Source: Planctomycetota bacterium
GTDB lineage: Bacteria > Planctomycetota > UBA11346
Reading direction: 5' to 3'
NCBI GenBank assembly: GCA_014193115.1
Contig: BJHQ01000006.1
Coordinates: forward strand, 124,001-188,000
Length of the DNA stretch: 64,000 bases
Position 1 is the stretch's first letter, and each line of letters starts with the position of its first letter. Below the pieces are notes generated by a model. That model ran no database searches. It was not told the origin of the DNA and saw only the letters and a program-made list of their open reading frames with translations. Of this stretch, positions 43,803 to 54,813 are shown piece by piece. The position numbers and the translations under genes were made by a program.

Positions 43803-46800
43803 TTAACGCATCACCCGCATCCACGAACCGACACCCGAGGCGGTGATGCCGAAAGGCGTGAAGGGCGGAGTGCCGGCCGCTGTTAAAAAGTCTTCATTAA
43901 ACGTAAAGGATCGGCTTGCGGGTGTATAATACACCTGCGGAACGGCTGAATACCAATCTGGCACGATCGGAAAGCTCGTATTGAGAGGTCCCTTACCAGC
44001 AGCGACAAACGTATTCAACCACTGTGGATCCGCTCCCTCAGATGTGTAACCGAATGGCGATGTGCCGTGAATCTTTGGGGCATCCAACAAGAAGGAGCGT
44101 GTGTATCTCCATTGATCCAAGACCACGAGACTTCCAAAGTAGTCCAAATTCTTTCCGCCCCAGTTCTCCAACAAGAACAGCAAATCACCGAAGGCCGCAG
44201 ATTGATTCTCCATGACCCGATCCTTGGTCGTCGGCATGTTATTTGTGACCAGAGCACAATTATAAGTCGTAGACGTTGCGGGCGGTCCAAAATTGGGCAT
44301 CGTCAAATATCCACCACCATTCAAAGACGTTGGAGTCGCGATCAGACCATCCACCTGGAAGAGGGTCGGCGACCAGTTATTTGACAACAACGTAATACTA
44401 TCGCCAATGACAGCGCATGGCGTCAATTTCATTTCAGGAGCGATTTTTCCCTTCACCAGGTGGGGAACCGTATTGAAATCACCTTGGACATAAATCGCAT
44501 TGGGCGAAACGATAGAAATCTTGCTTGTTCCAAATTCATCCAAGCCTGGGAACGCATGTCCCCAGTACAGATCATTCCCTTTGGAGATCATCACGCCATG
44601 ATGGAATTCTTGGGGCTTGAACGCAGGCGCTTCGCGAATTTCGCATTTCGGATCAGCGCCAGACCGCTGCCGCCTGTAAGGCTGTAGCTTGTGCGTATGA
44701 ATCCCCGCAGTATCGATGAAATCCCAAGCAGGATTGATATTCAATAACGGATTCGGAGAAATACTGAAATCAGTGTCAGTGGCCATGCCAAAGGTCCTCC
44801 CATTTGCAGATTCCAGACTTGGCAGAGAACCTAAATCATAATTCGGCAGGGCGACCGTCGCATGCGAGCTCCAAGGATTAATTCGCTTAGCAGGATCTAC
44901 GTCAATGGCACTCGGGTTCCATGGGAACCGGTTGGTGCGCACCGCATAGACCAATCCATTGAAAATCTTGGTCATCGGAGCAACATCATTCCCAGCCAGA
45001 GGAATCGTCACGCCCCATTGGGTGAACGGTTTCTGAATGGATTGTGCCAACGAGGTATTTTTCATGAATTCTTGAATCGAACGAAGGTTTAATCGCAACA
45101 CGGTTGTCTTGGCATACAACTCACGATTGCGTGTCGAATCAAACGTGGACGCGGGCGAGGCCCCGAAGGGATCTTTCTCGATCCGTTTGTTGGTGGGGGG
45201 TCCATCGGTGATTTCCCAGCGTCGGTTTTGGCTCCAGAACTCGCGGCCTTGATAAAACCATTCCTCATTCGCACACAGATCGTCAACCGTAGAAGTCGGA
45301 TTGGCTTGATTGAAGCCGCTGTTGTAATTAAAGAATGCCTGTGTTATTTCCTTGTCGCCCCAGAACACCTGGTACTGGCTCGCCATGTATTGAGCGATCA
45401 ACGGAGTCATTCCCTTATCCCAGGTGTTCGAGGCATTGATCACTCCTGACGTCGTTTCAACCTGCATGTTCCTAAAGATCACCTTGGCTGGCTTGGTTAC
45501 ATCGCCGCTTTGCACACACACCCCAGCCAGGAATTGCTCGACATCCGTCGCATTTGGTGTGAAGAATTGCCCAAGGGACAAGTCACCTCCTACCTGAATA
45601 AAGTCAGTTGTTGCGGGAGAAGTGCTCGAACCATTATAATATTTCAGCTTGGCTTTACCAGTGGGATGATCGTATTCAATACGCATCCATAGACGTTTTC
45701 CACCCATGGTGTCGATTGGATTGGTGTCATCGAGATATTTTTCCCGGTAAGGCCAGTCGGTGATTCCTCCGCCGGTTGTCGTAAGTCCCGTCGTAGCGAC
45801 AAGCGAGCTAGCAGGCGCAACACTGCCGAGCGGAGGATTACCCCAAACATCCGGACGGAATCCTTGAGTGGTGGGATGGAATCCAGCCACAGCGAGCCAT
45901 TGGTTGACCAACGATGGCCGTGGGAAATATTGGGGGACAGCTGGACTAAACCATTTCGCTGAATTCGTGATCCAGCTGTTGACATCGAACACGACCGTGG
46001 AATCACGCGGATAGCTGCACGTGCGTGGACCGGAGAAATCCGGCAGAGCCGGATCCGCCGGAGTGGCTGGAACTGGGACGGCTGTATCGGCCGGATACAC
46101 ACACGTTGGAGCAACAAAGGCGTTCCAAATATCATTCGCAACTTGACTAGGATTGCGCGTATCAATATAATGCGTTTGTCCCGTAATTAAATTGATGTAA
46201 TTCAGCATCAGGTTTCGCCTAGCGGTCGTTCCATCTTCAACATATTCAGTTCCGTCATAGGACACCTTGGGAAGCTTGTTTCCGCTCAAATTGATCCAGA
46301 TCGTGGTTGCAGCATTGGCTGTCGGAACAGTGAACGTATAGCTGCCAACCGTGCCCGCCTGCCAACCGCCAACAGTCTGTGAGTAATGGTTTCGCCACAG
46401 CCGACGCCAATTGTTCGGCCCAAAACTTTCGCCTGGAAAGCTTTGACGGTTCCAATGCCATTGGTCGTCACGCAGCTGCGCCTCGGAATTCGGCAGAATA
46501 CCTGGCACGAGGAGCGGAGCGGTAGACCCAGTCGAACCACCACAATACGTGCCTGTGGTGAAGAACGTTATGTTTCGGCTTCGGTTCCAATCGGTATCCC
46601 GTAATGGCGGATTGACCAAGTCCGATCCAAGCGGACCCATGGGATCATACATCTTGATGACCATGCTTTGGTACTTCGTTTCCCAGCGCCGACGTTGACA
46701 CCAACCGGTCATCGTTCCCTTCCATGCCCCGACATAATAATCTTCCATGATTTTATTGGTCTGCCCATTTCCATTGATGACACTCGGCAGAGGGGATTTC

Positions 46801-49800
46801 TTTTCAGGCCGGGCGGTCCATTGCCCTGCCCCGCTCGGTATCGACCATGACGTATTATAGGTCTCATTAAATGATCGGCCGTTTTGGTTTTCATAGGAAG
46901 TGACCGGACCGGTTACATTGGATCGAGACACTTCAATGAAGGATGCCTGTCGCGTTATACCCGCTGCCGCGCCAGTCCTCGAATCGACCGATACGTTGCC
47001 TTCGACATCCGCGGTAGGCATGCTCGATTTTCCAACCCAGTATTTATCAACCTTGGTTCTAACAGTTTCGGAGCGTTCCAGCCGTGCCTGGGTAAACACC
47101 CCGCGAGTCGGATTATACAATATGGAAATATACGGATCTGCTCCTTGCAATACTGGACCCATGCCAGCCCCAAGCCGAAGCATCAATCCAGTCTTCAATC
47201 CTTCCGGACTGCTGCCTTGCCTGACACTGGACAAATCAATCTCGGCCTGAACCGCTTTGAAGGTTGCTTTCTCAAAACCATAAGTTGGCTTTCTCGGCAG
47301 GAATGCCGATGATGGAATGATGCTCGGCGCTAAGTCACCTGGTTTTTTCCACGAAAGGATCAAGGAACCAGTACCTCCAGTATTATAAAAATCGATGACG
47401 ATCGGATATTTTTTATCTTTGACCAGCGAAATATCCTGATGTATTTTCAATTGTTCTTGCCTAACCAAAGCATTAGCCGCAAAATTACCAGACACCAAAG
47501 CGCCAATGTCTGATACGCCACACGGACGCCAGCAATCGATGATCGGGTTATAGGCAGCATCTTTGACACCTGGCCGTTCTGCCACCCACACCCGGACTCC
47601 ACTAGAAATCTGGGTGATCACTGAACCGCCATCCCACGTCGTTGGGCCTGCATACACGCGGAAAGTACCAGTTGATGGAGCGACCAGGAAACCCTCCCAG
47701 CGAACCGAACTCGGCGTGATTGAGGTAATCGATGTGTTCGTACTGGTGAAGTTGATCTGCGGATCGATGGTCGATGCCGAAGCAATGCAAGAACGCGCGG
47801 ACAGGGTCCAGGGGCTCAAGGTCGTGTGCTGGTAGTTGGTAGATCCGACAATAGGTCCAGACCCAGTCAAGAAATTAAGGTTGTCTTGGTAAACCGTGCG
47901 CGTCAGCCCATTCCCAGTTGCTTCCTCCATTCCTTTCAGATGAACAAATTTCCAGTTATCTCGGTAATAATACGGCATTCTGACATAGTTGGCCCATCCA
48001 GGCTCATTGAAACCACTAAATGGCCTACTGTTCCCCATGCCGTCGACATTCCAGACTTTCTTCCAGAAATCGATGGCGACATCGTCATAAACGCTTCCAG
48101 GAGTCCAACTGGTATTATCCGATCCAGCCGAACCCGAGAAGAGACGATTCGATCCAGGCGCGTTTGCTGCCGTGACTACTAAAGTTCCACCCAGTGCATA
48201 GCTGACGACATTCGCATCAACATCCATGGCTGGAACAGACTGCGGTGGCGGAGACACAGTAACTGGATAATGATTGAATGGAGCTTCCCAATTTCTGCTG
48301 TTGAGGTAGGGATCGCGATTTTTCCATCGCGTAACATATTTCGAATTTCCGCCGCTTTGATACGGCATATCCGCTCCGTTTGGTCGAATGAGATTATCGC
48401 TGACATCGGCAATTCGGAACGGGAATCGTGATGGATACCAGTGTTTTCCATAGGCGTAAGGCAGGAAGCGCGGAGTTCCCGGTTCGGCCTTTTCCTGACC
48501 AGAATTCCCTGGCCAGATCGACGTATCAGGTACCGGTCGCTCGCGAATGATGAGTCCTGTGGGAACTTCATTGCCCATTCCCACACCGGTACTGCTGAAC
48601 ATCGTCCAGCCTCTTCCATCGGGCATGCGACGCATGGCGATATCCTTCGAACCAATTGAATAGGATAGGTATGCCCCCGGAGCTTCAGTCACCAAATCCG
48701 ATGGACCCATTGGAAAATCAATCGTTTTTGCACCATTTGCCAGAAATACCGGTCGTGCCAATTCATGGTTGGTTTTATCTGGGTCATTACTGTCATAGCG
48801 CAATTCCTGAACTTCGATTGGCCTGCTGGCCATCAAAGCTGGCAAGGCGACTGGGTTACCACCGTTCAATTGACTCCTGACATTCCCCGAAAAGCCACGA
48901 GGTAGATTGTCTGGGCTTTGCGGAGAAAATTTCTTCAAACTGTCTTTTCTCCAAACATAGACATCTCCGTCTGCTGCATCCAGGTGATTACGACCATCAT
49001 TCCATAAAGATCCTGCTCCGCGAAGAGGCCAATTATTTATCATTCGAGTCAAATCACCATCGATACCCGAGTCTGCGATGGGGCCTGCATTTGGGAGGAT
49101 ACGAGCTGGGTTAATCACTGTACCATTGTGGGTAGCGTCCTGCACATTGTTTTTATTTATCGCAACCTTTTCGCCAGGGTATAAATTGGGAATAGATGCA
49201 TTGGCATTTCGAATATCGTAAATCAAATCAGGCGCCCATGCGCGTCCAGGTATCTCAGTTGTGTGACCGAAAATTGGAAAAGATGTCATGGGGAATTCAT
49301 TAATCGCCGCAAACATCAATGGCTTGCTCAACCGGTAAATTCCATCAACGCCCACCACCCGAACATTGTGCGCTTCACCGGTTACCGGATCGATTTTGGG
49401 ACCAATGGTCGTTGGCAGGCTAGGACCCCAGGTAGCCAGCTTGTTCAAAGCAAGAGACGCGGCGCCGATGTAGATCGCGCCATTTGAATGCACATTCCCC
49501 TGAATGTTCACATTGCCAGAGTGCGACAATTCAAGATCGCCCTTTGGCCCCCTTTGGGCATAAAAGAGCACATATTTGAAGAGAGGTATTTTATTTACTG
49601 CAACATACCGGGCTCCTTGCACTTGCGCCAAGGGATCCTGTTCATCGGTGTCGGCCGCGCCCGACCTGATGGTCGCCTGCGCCGCAACTCTGAACAACCA
49701 CTTGGTGTCATTCGTCAGTTCGTTTCCGTCTACTGGGGGAACATCGCCGATATTTTCAGGTCGCGGATTTTGGACAAATTCAATCCCGGTCGCATTATCA

Positions 49801-50132
49801 TCTGCTTTATCTGCCGTACGCACTGGTTCGATTTTCCAGCGCACCTCGACACCTCCAACATAGCTCACCCCGAAATTGTCATTCACCCCACCACTGAATT
49901 GGGATGGATCGGTATTCCCGATCCTGACCATTCGCGCTTCATAACGATCAAGGATGGAATTGCATGCGGACACCGCTTCTTGTTGGTATGATCGCTTGTA
50001 GGTCTGGCTGAGACTAAGATCAAGCGAAGTCGCTGAAACCGCGATCAGACCCGCGACAACGGTCACCATCATCACAGTAATTACCAGGGCATTGCCGCGA
50101 TGCCCACTTGAGGAATTGAAGGGGATTTTCAT
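43803..50132 (-). CDS. Giant PilX-like surface protein with PA14 domain
   Basis: 2109 residues. The N-terminus (KIPFNSSSGHRGNALVITVMMVTVVAGLIAVSATSLDLSLSQTYKRSYQQEAVSACNSILDRYEARM) is the single membrane helix and start of a PilX/type IV pilus minor-pilin-like region, without a canonical GFTLIE cleavage motif. A beta-solenoid-like segment (LSHSGNVNIQGNVHSNGAIYIGAAS) follows near residue 205. A PA14 carbohydrate-binding-type domain is at about 745-945 (WEGFLVAPSTGTFRVYAG; YPIVIDFYNTGGTGSLILSWKKPG). The long C-terminal part (1000-2109) is beta-rich, Trp/Asn/Tyr-rich and unrecognised. It is last of three genes with lower GC. AGGAAAG lies upstream of ATG 50132. It is probably exported and surface-exposed. 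Confidence 0.85.
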   Translation of the reverse strand: MKIPFNSSSGHRGNALVITVMMVTVVAGLIAVSATSLDLSLSQTYKRSYQQEAVSACNSILDRYEARMVRIGNTDPSQFSGGVNDNFGVSYVGGVEVRWKIEPVRTADKADDNATGIEFVQNPRPENIGDVPPVDGNELTNDTKWLFRVAAQATIRSGAADTDEQDPLAQVQGARYVAVNKIPLFKYVLFYAQRGPKGDLELSHSGNVNIQGNVHSNGAIYIGAASLALNKLATWGPSLPTTIGPKIDPVTGEAHNVRVVGVDGIYRLSKPLMFAAINEFPMTSFPIFGHTTEIPGRAWAPDLIYDIRNANASIPNLYPGEKVAINKNNVQDATHNGTVINPARILPNAGPIADSGIDGDLTRMINNWPLRGAGSLWNDGRNHLDAADGDVYVWRKDSLKKFSPQSPDNLPRGFSGNVRSQLNGGNPVALPALMASRPIEVQELRYDSNDPDKTNHELARPVFLANGAKTIDFPMGPSDLVTEAPGAYLSYSIGSKDIAMRRMPDGRGWTMFSSTGVGMGNEVPTGLIIRERPVPDTSIWPGNSGQEKAEPGTPRFLPYAYGKHWYPSRFPFRIADVSDNLIRPNGADMPYQSGGNSKYVTRWKNRDPYLNSRNWEAPFNHYPVTVSPPPQSVPAMDVDANVVSYALGGTLVVTAANAPGSNRLFSGSAGSDNTSWTPGSVYDDVAIDFWKKVWNVDGMGNSRPFSGFNEPGWANYVRMPYYYRDNWKFVHLKGMEEATGNGLTRTVYQDNLNFLTGSGPIVGSTNYQHTTLSPWTLSARSCIASASTIDPQINFTSTNTSITSITPSSVRWEGFLVAPSTGTFRVYAGPTTWDGGSVITQISSGVRVWVAERPGVKDAAYNPIIDCWRPCGVSDIGALVSGNFAANALVRQEQLKIHQDISLVKDKKYPIVIDFYNTGGTGSLILSWKKPGDLAPSIIPSSAFLPRKPTYGFEKATFKAVQAEIDLSSVRQGSSPEGLKTGLMLRLGAGMGPVLQGADPYISILYNPTRGVFTQARLERSETVRTKVDKYWVGKSSMPTADVEGNVSVDSRTGAAAGITRQASFIEVSRSNVTGPVTSYENQNGRSFNETYNTSWSIPSGAGQWTARPEKKSPLPSVINGNGQTNKIMEDYYVGAWKGTMTGWCQRRRWETKYQSMVIKMYDPMGPLGSDLVNPPLRDTDWNRSRNITFFTTGTYCGGSTGSTAPLLVPGILPNSEAQLRDDQWHWNRQSFPGESFGPNNWRRLWRNHYSQTVGGWQAGTVGSYTFTVPTANAATTIWINLSGNKLPKVSYDGTEYVEDGTTARRNLMLNYINLITGQTHYIDTRNPSQVANDIWNAFVAPTCVYPADTAVPVPATPADPALPDFSGPRTCSYPRDSTVVFDVNSWITNSAKWFSPAVPQYFPRPSLVNQWLAVAGFHPTTQGFRPDVWGNPPLGSVAPASSLVATTGLTTTGGGITDWPYREKYLDDTNPIDTMGGKRLWMRIEYDHPTGKAKLKYYNGSSTSPATTDFIQVGGDLSLGQFFTPNATDVEQFLAGVCVQSGDVTKPAKVIFRNMQVETTSGVINASNTWDKGMTPLIAQYMASQYQVFWGDKEITQAFFNYNSGFNQANPTSTVDDLCANEEWFYQGREFWSQNRRWEITDGPPTNKRIEKDPFGASPASTFDSTRNRELYAKTTVLRLNLRSIQEFMKNTSLAQSIQKPFTQWGVTIPLAGNDVAPMTKIFNGLVYAVRTNRFPWNPSAIDVDPAKRINPWSSHATVALPNYDLGSLPSLESANGRTFGMATDTDFSISPNPLLNINPAWDFIDTAGIHTHKLQPYRRQRSGADPKCEIREAPAFKPQEFHHGVMISKGNDLYWGHAFPGLDEFGTSKISIVSPNAIYVQGDFNTVPHLVKGKIAPEMKLTPCAVIGDSITLLSNNWSPTLFQVDGLIATPTSLNGGGYLTMPNFGPPATSTTYNCALVTNNMPTTKDRVMENQSAAFGDLLFLLENWGGKNLDYFGSLVVLDQWRYTRSFLLDAPKIHGTSPFGYTSEGADPQWLNTFVAAGKGPLNTSFPIVPDWYSAVPQVYYTPASRSFTFNEDFLTAAGTPPFTPFGITASGVGSWMRVMR

Positions 50133-50151
50133 ATAGTTTCTTTCCTATGGT

Positions 50152-51729
50152 TCATCGTACGAAGGGAATGGGATTCTGTGCATCCAACGCTTCGCCATCA
50201 TAGTAGATATCAGCGCTGCCATTTCTTGTGCCTAGATGAAAGACCACTTCTACGATACGGTGCAATAAAACTGGCTGTCCGACCTGCGTCCATTTCGCCA
50301 TATACATCCTCATGCGCACCTGATTCATTGAGAGACTTCCATCATGGCGCGCAGTGTCGAAGACGATTCTGACGACATTATCCGACAGTATCTTGTCGAT
50401 AACCATGCCCTTCTGGGTTGTTGGATCGTATGCGATCCACTCACCCTGACCTGTCCCCATCGTTGGCACGCCCGCCCCTGAATATTTACTTGAATAGGCT
50501 CTGACCAGTCGACCAAGACTTGATTTTTCGATTTTGTTCTGGTCCAGTGGGAGCAATGAATTAATGCCGGGTGGAATGACAGCGTATTGATAGACTCGAA
50601 AATTCGTAGGCACTCCGTTTTCCGCTGGCGTTTTTACCACCTGTGGGCCAGTTGGATTGCCGGGGTCTGCTGGTTTTGTCTGCAAATCCATGGTATCCCA
50701 CTTCGGCCTGATCAACTGGCTACCATTTGAAAGCGAATCGATCATTCCCGATTCCAATGGAATACCATAATTCTTCATTTTTATGCCGGAAGAATTTGTC
50801 CGAATGGTCATCAATCCAACATCAACGGGATCTGGTTCCCAACCACTGATGAAGAGGATGTCGAGTCGTTCCCTGGTCAATTTATCTTGAAGCAACTGTC
50901 CTGATGTTGCGGAACCGGAACCAACAATCGCGGCGGATGCAGCTGCAGATTTCCATTCATCGACCGTTCCGTTGAATCCAGCCACCGGTTGCAGCTTTGT
51001 CACCTCCTTTGACCAGCCAGTGACTGTCGTTCTCAGAAATAACAACTCCCTCGATCTGGCATGGTAGCTTCGACGGTCTTCTTCATCTGTCAAAGTAGCA
51101 CTAGTACCACTGATATCGCCCGTCGCCCCTGCGGCGGATTGCTGGCCGTTCGATGACGGCAATAATTGCCATGGCAACTCGCCGCACCAACGAAATGCCT
51201 GTTCACGGTGTGAATACGCCCAACTCTGCGCATTGGGATAGGTCGCATTCACCGATCCCTTGCCCACCGACTGATCGGGCGTCGGAGCATTTACCGGAGG
51301 ATCTTGTTGCTGCACGAACGGGTAATAGGTCCGTGTCCGATCGAATGCAAATTTAGCAACACCGGTAGTCAACGTCGACGGTGGTTGATAGTTGCCTAAA
51401 TGATTCCAACCACCAGCGCTTGGATCATACGAGGTAAAGGACGACGGGTCATTCATCGCGTCAGCAACCAACGGTACAGGTTCATCAACGTCAGTACGAT
51501 CTGCCAAATGCCATCCGCTTGCGGAAAGATCCAGCTCAATTTCACGACAGACCATGGCAGCATCATCAACGAGCTCGTCTTTTACATTTCCAAGATCGAA
51601 AGATGACATGGACGCCGTCATGGATTCCATGACCATCGCCAAAACGACTGCGAAAATTGCGGTCGCGACCATAACTTCCATGATCGTCAAGCCGGAACGC
51701 GTCATGCTACGATTTGATTTTATTTCCAT
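50152..51729 (-). CDS. Prepilin-like protein with type IV N-terminal methylation motif
   Basis: A 525-residue protein with a class III leader MEIKSNRSMTRSG, then LTIMEVMVATAIFAVVLAMVM: cleavage is expected after the Gly, with Glu at +5 in the mature protein. The following ~480 residues are a large pseudopilin-type domain similar to PilW in size and layout, including WLQ-type and LLFLRTTVTGWSKEV segments. ATG 51729 avoids overlap with the upstream gene; TTG 51753 is possible. Only 19 bp separate it from the giant gene. It probably forms part of a pilus or type II secretion-like tip complex. Confidence 0.83.
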   Translation of the reverse strand: MEIKSNRSMTRSGLTIMEVMVATAIFAVVLAMVMESMTASMSSFDLGNVKDELVDDAAMVCREIELDLSASGWHLADRTDVDEPVPLVADAMNDPSSFTSYDPSAGGWNHLGNYQPPSTLTTGVAKFAFDRTRTYYPFVQQQDPPVNAPTPDQSVGKGSVNATYPNAQSWAYSHREQAFRWCGELPWQLLPSSNGQQSAAGATGDISGTSATLTDEEDRRSYHARSRELLFLRTTVTGWSKEVTKLQPVAGFNGTVDEWKSAAASAAIVGSGSATSGQLLQDKLTRERLDILFISGWEPDPVDVGLMTIRTNSSGIKMKNYGIPLESGMIDSLSNGSQLIRPKWDTMDLQTKPADPGNPTGPQVVKTPAENGVPTNFRVYQYAVIPPGINSLLPLDQNKIEKSSLGRLVRAYSSKYSGAGVPTMGTGQGEWIAYDPTTQKGMVIDKILSDNVVRIVFDTARHDGSLSMNQVRMRMYMAKWTQVGQPVLLHRIVEVVFHLGTRNGSADIYYDGEALDAQNPIPFVR

Positions 51730-51742
51730 GGCTTTCTTTCGT

Positions 51743-52510
51743 TCAGGAATCAATGTCTTGGTAAGGGCGTCGCGATAACAGGCATTCTATCTTCCGCTCC
51801 GGAAGACTCGTTGGAAGGACTTTAGTTCCCCATACCACGACTACTCTGATGATCACCGAATCATACCTGCCAATAGTTCCGTCTTCCACGAGACCCGCAA
51901 GCCCCTTATTACCATCGACGGTCAACCTGTAATTTGACCTGATTAATGGCTGATTGAATATATTTCTGATTTCACCTTCGTTTGCACTTGGTGAATTCGC
52001 ATCATTGGTCAGGTCTTCGTCATCGTTCCCGAGCAATCCTGGATGCGGTATTCCGTTCTGCGTCACATCAACAGATCGATAGTACTCAATATATAACATC
52101 AAATTTTCCACATATGTCTGTTGCGAAAGGATTCCGAAGTCGATTAACTCATCTTCGCTTCTTCCCAAATAACTCCCAATGTTCGATAGATCGACTGGCA
52201 TAAGTCTTGCCTCTGTCCACGCCAACGATGGAGCACTTGTTTTGCCAATCTCTCCCCCCAATGCGCCGAGGAACCGGTTGGTCACGGTTTCCACTAATTT
52301 GTTGATGGTCGCGGTCTCTTCCGCTTCACGGCGTGCCTGGTTGAGGCTTGCCCAATTATCCATGATGACTCCAATGCCAGCGGCAAGAATGGCGATTGCA
52401 ATCATTACCTCTATGATAGTGAATCCAGCACCACTGATCATCCCAGCCTGATGGGGACGAGCGCTTTGATGGCGTGCCTTGCGGCGTCGAAGGTTTTGGG
52501 TCGGGTTCAC
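51743..52510 (-). CDS. Prepilin-like protein (PilV/GspI-like)
   Basis: A predicted 255-residue protein with leader ...HQAGMISGAG and helix FTIIEVMIAIAILAAGIGVIMDNWA; cleavage follows the Gly, with Glu at +5. GTG 52510 gives a basic leader (NLRRRKARHQSARPHQAG) as expected for prepilins; ATG 52441 leaves only six residues before the cleavage site. The body (NKLVETVTNRFLGALGGEIG, then acidic segments) resembles minor pilin PilV. First gene of the pilin operon, 13 bp before the next gene. AT-richer than the surrounding genome. Confidence 0.8.
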   Translation of the reverse strand: MNPTQNLRRRKARHQSARPHQAGMISGAGFTIIEVMIAIAILAAGIGVIMDNWASLNQARREAEETATINKLVETVTNRFLGALGGEIGKTSAPSLAWTEARLMPVDLSNIGSYLGRSEDELIDFGILSQQTYVENLMLYIEYYRSVDVTQNGIPHPGLLGNDDEDLTNDANSPSANEGEIRNIFNQPLIRSNYRLTVDGNKGLAGLVEDGTIGRYDSVIIRVVVVWGTKVLPTSLPERKIECLLSRRPYQDIDS

Positions 52511-52584
52511 AGAAGCAATTGATGCCGGAATCGGCCGCCAGGGCAATGTTGAATTATCCGACCGGCGGGACGGGCCGATGAGCA

Positions 52585-52590
52585 TTTATA
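52585..52590 (-). promoter_or_regulatory. Possible -10 element for the prepilin operon
   Basis: TATAAA on the minus strand, 75 bp before the preferred start of the first prepilin gene, in an otherwise GC-rich spacer. No good -35 at the proper distance, so this is weak. Confidence 0.25.
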
Positions 52591-52719
52591 GCAATCTCCT
52601 GGGATCCGTGCTCATTGCCAGCATCTGGTTGCCGGGGCTGGCCTCACCTGCTCACGCACTTTGCCGGGCGCTTGTGCGGTGTCGAAGCCGGACTTACTGT
52701 CCACTAGGTCCATCGGCCC

Positions 52720-54802
<2,083 letters not shown>

Positions 54803-54813
<11 letters not shown>

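Noticed and set aside
52511-52719. Sigma-54 promoter for the prepilin operon
   Set aside because: No TGGC-N-TTGC pair with the required GG-GC spacing was found on the minus strand.
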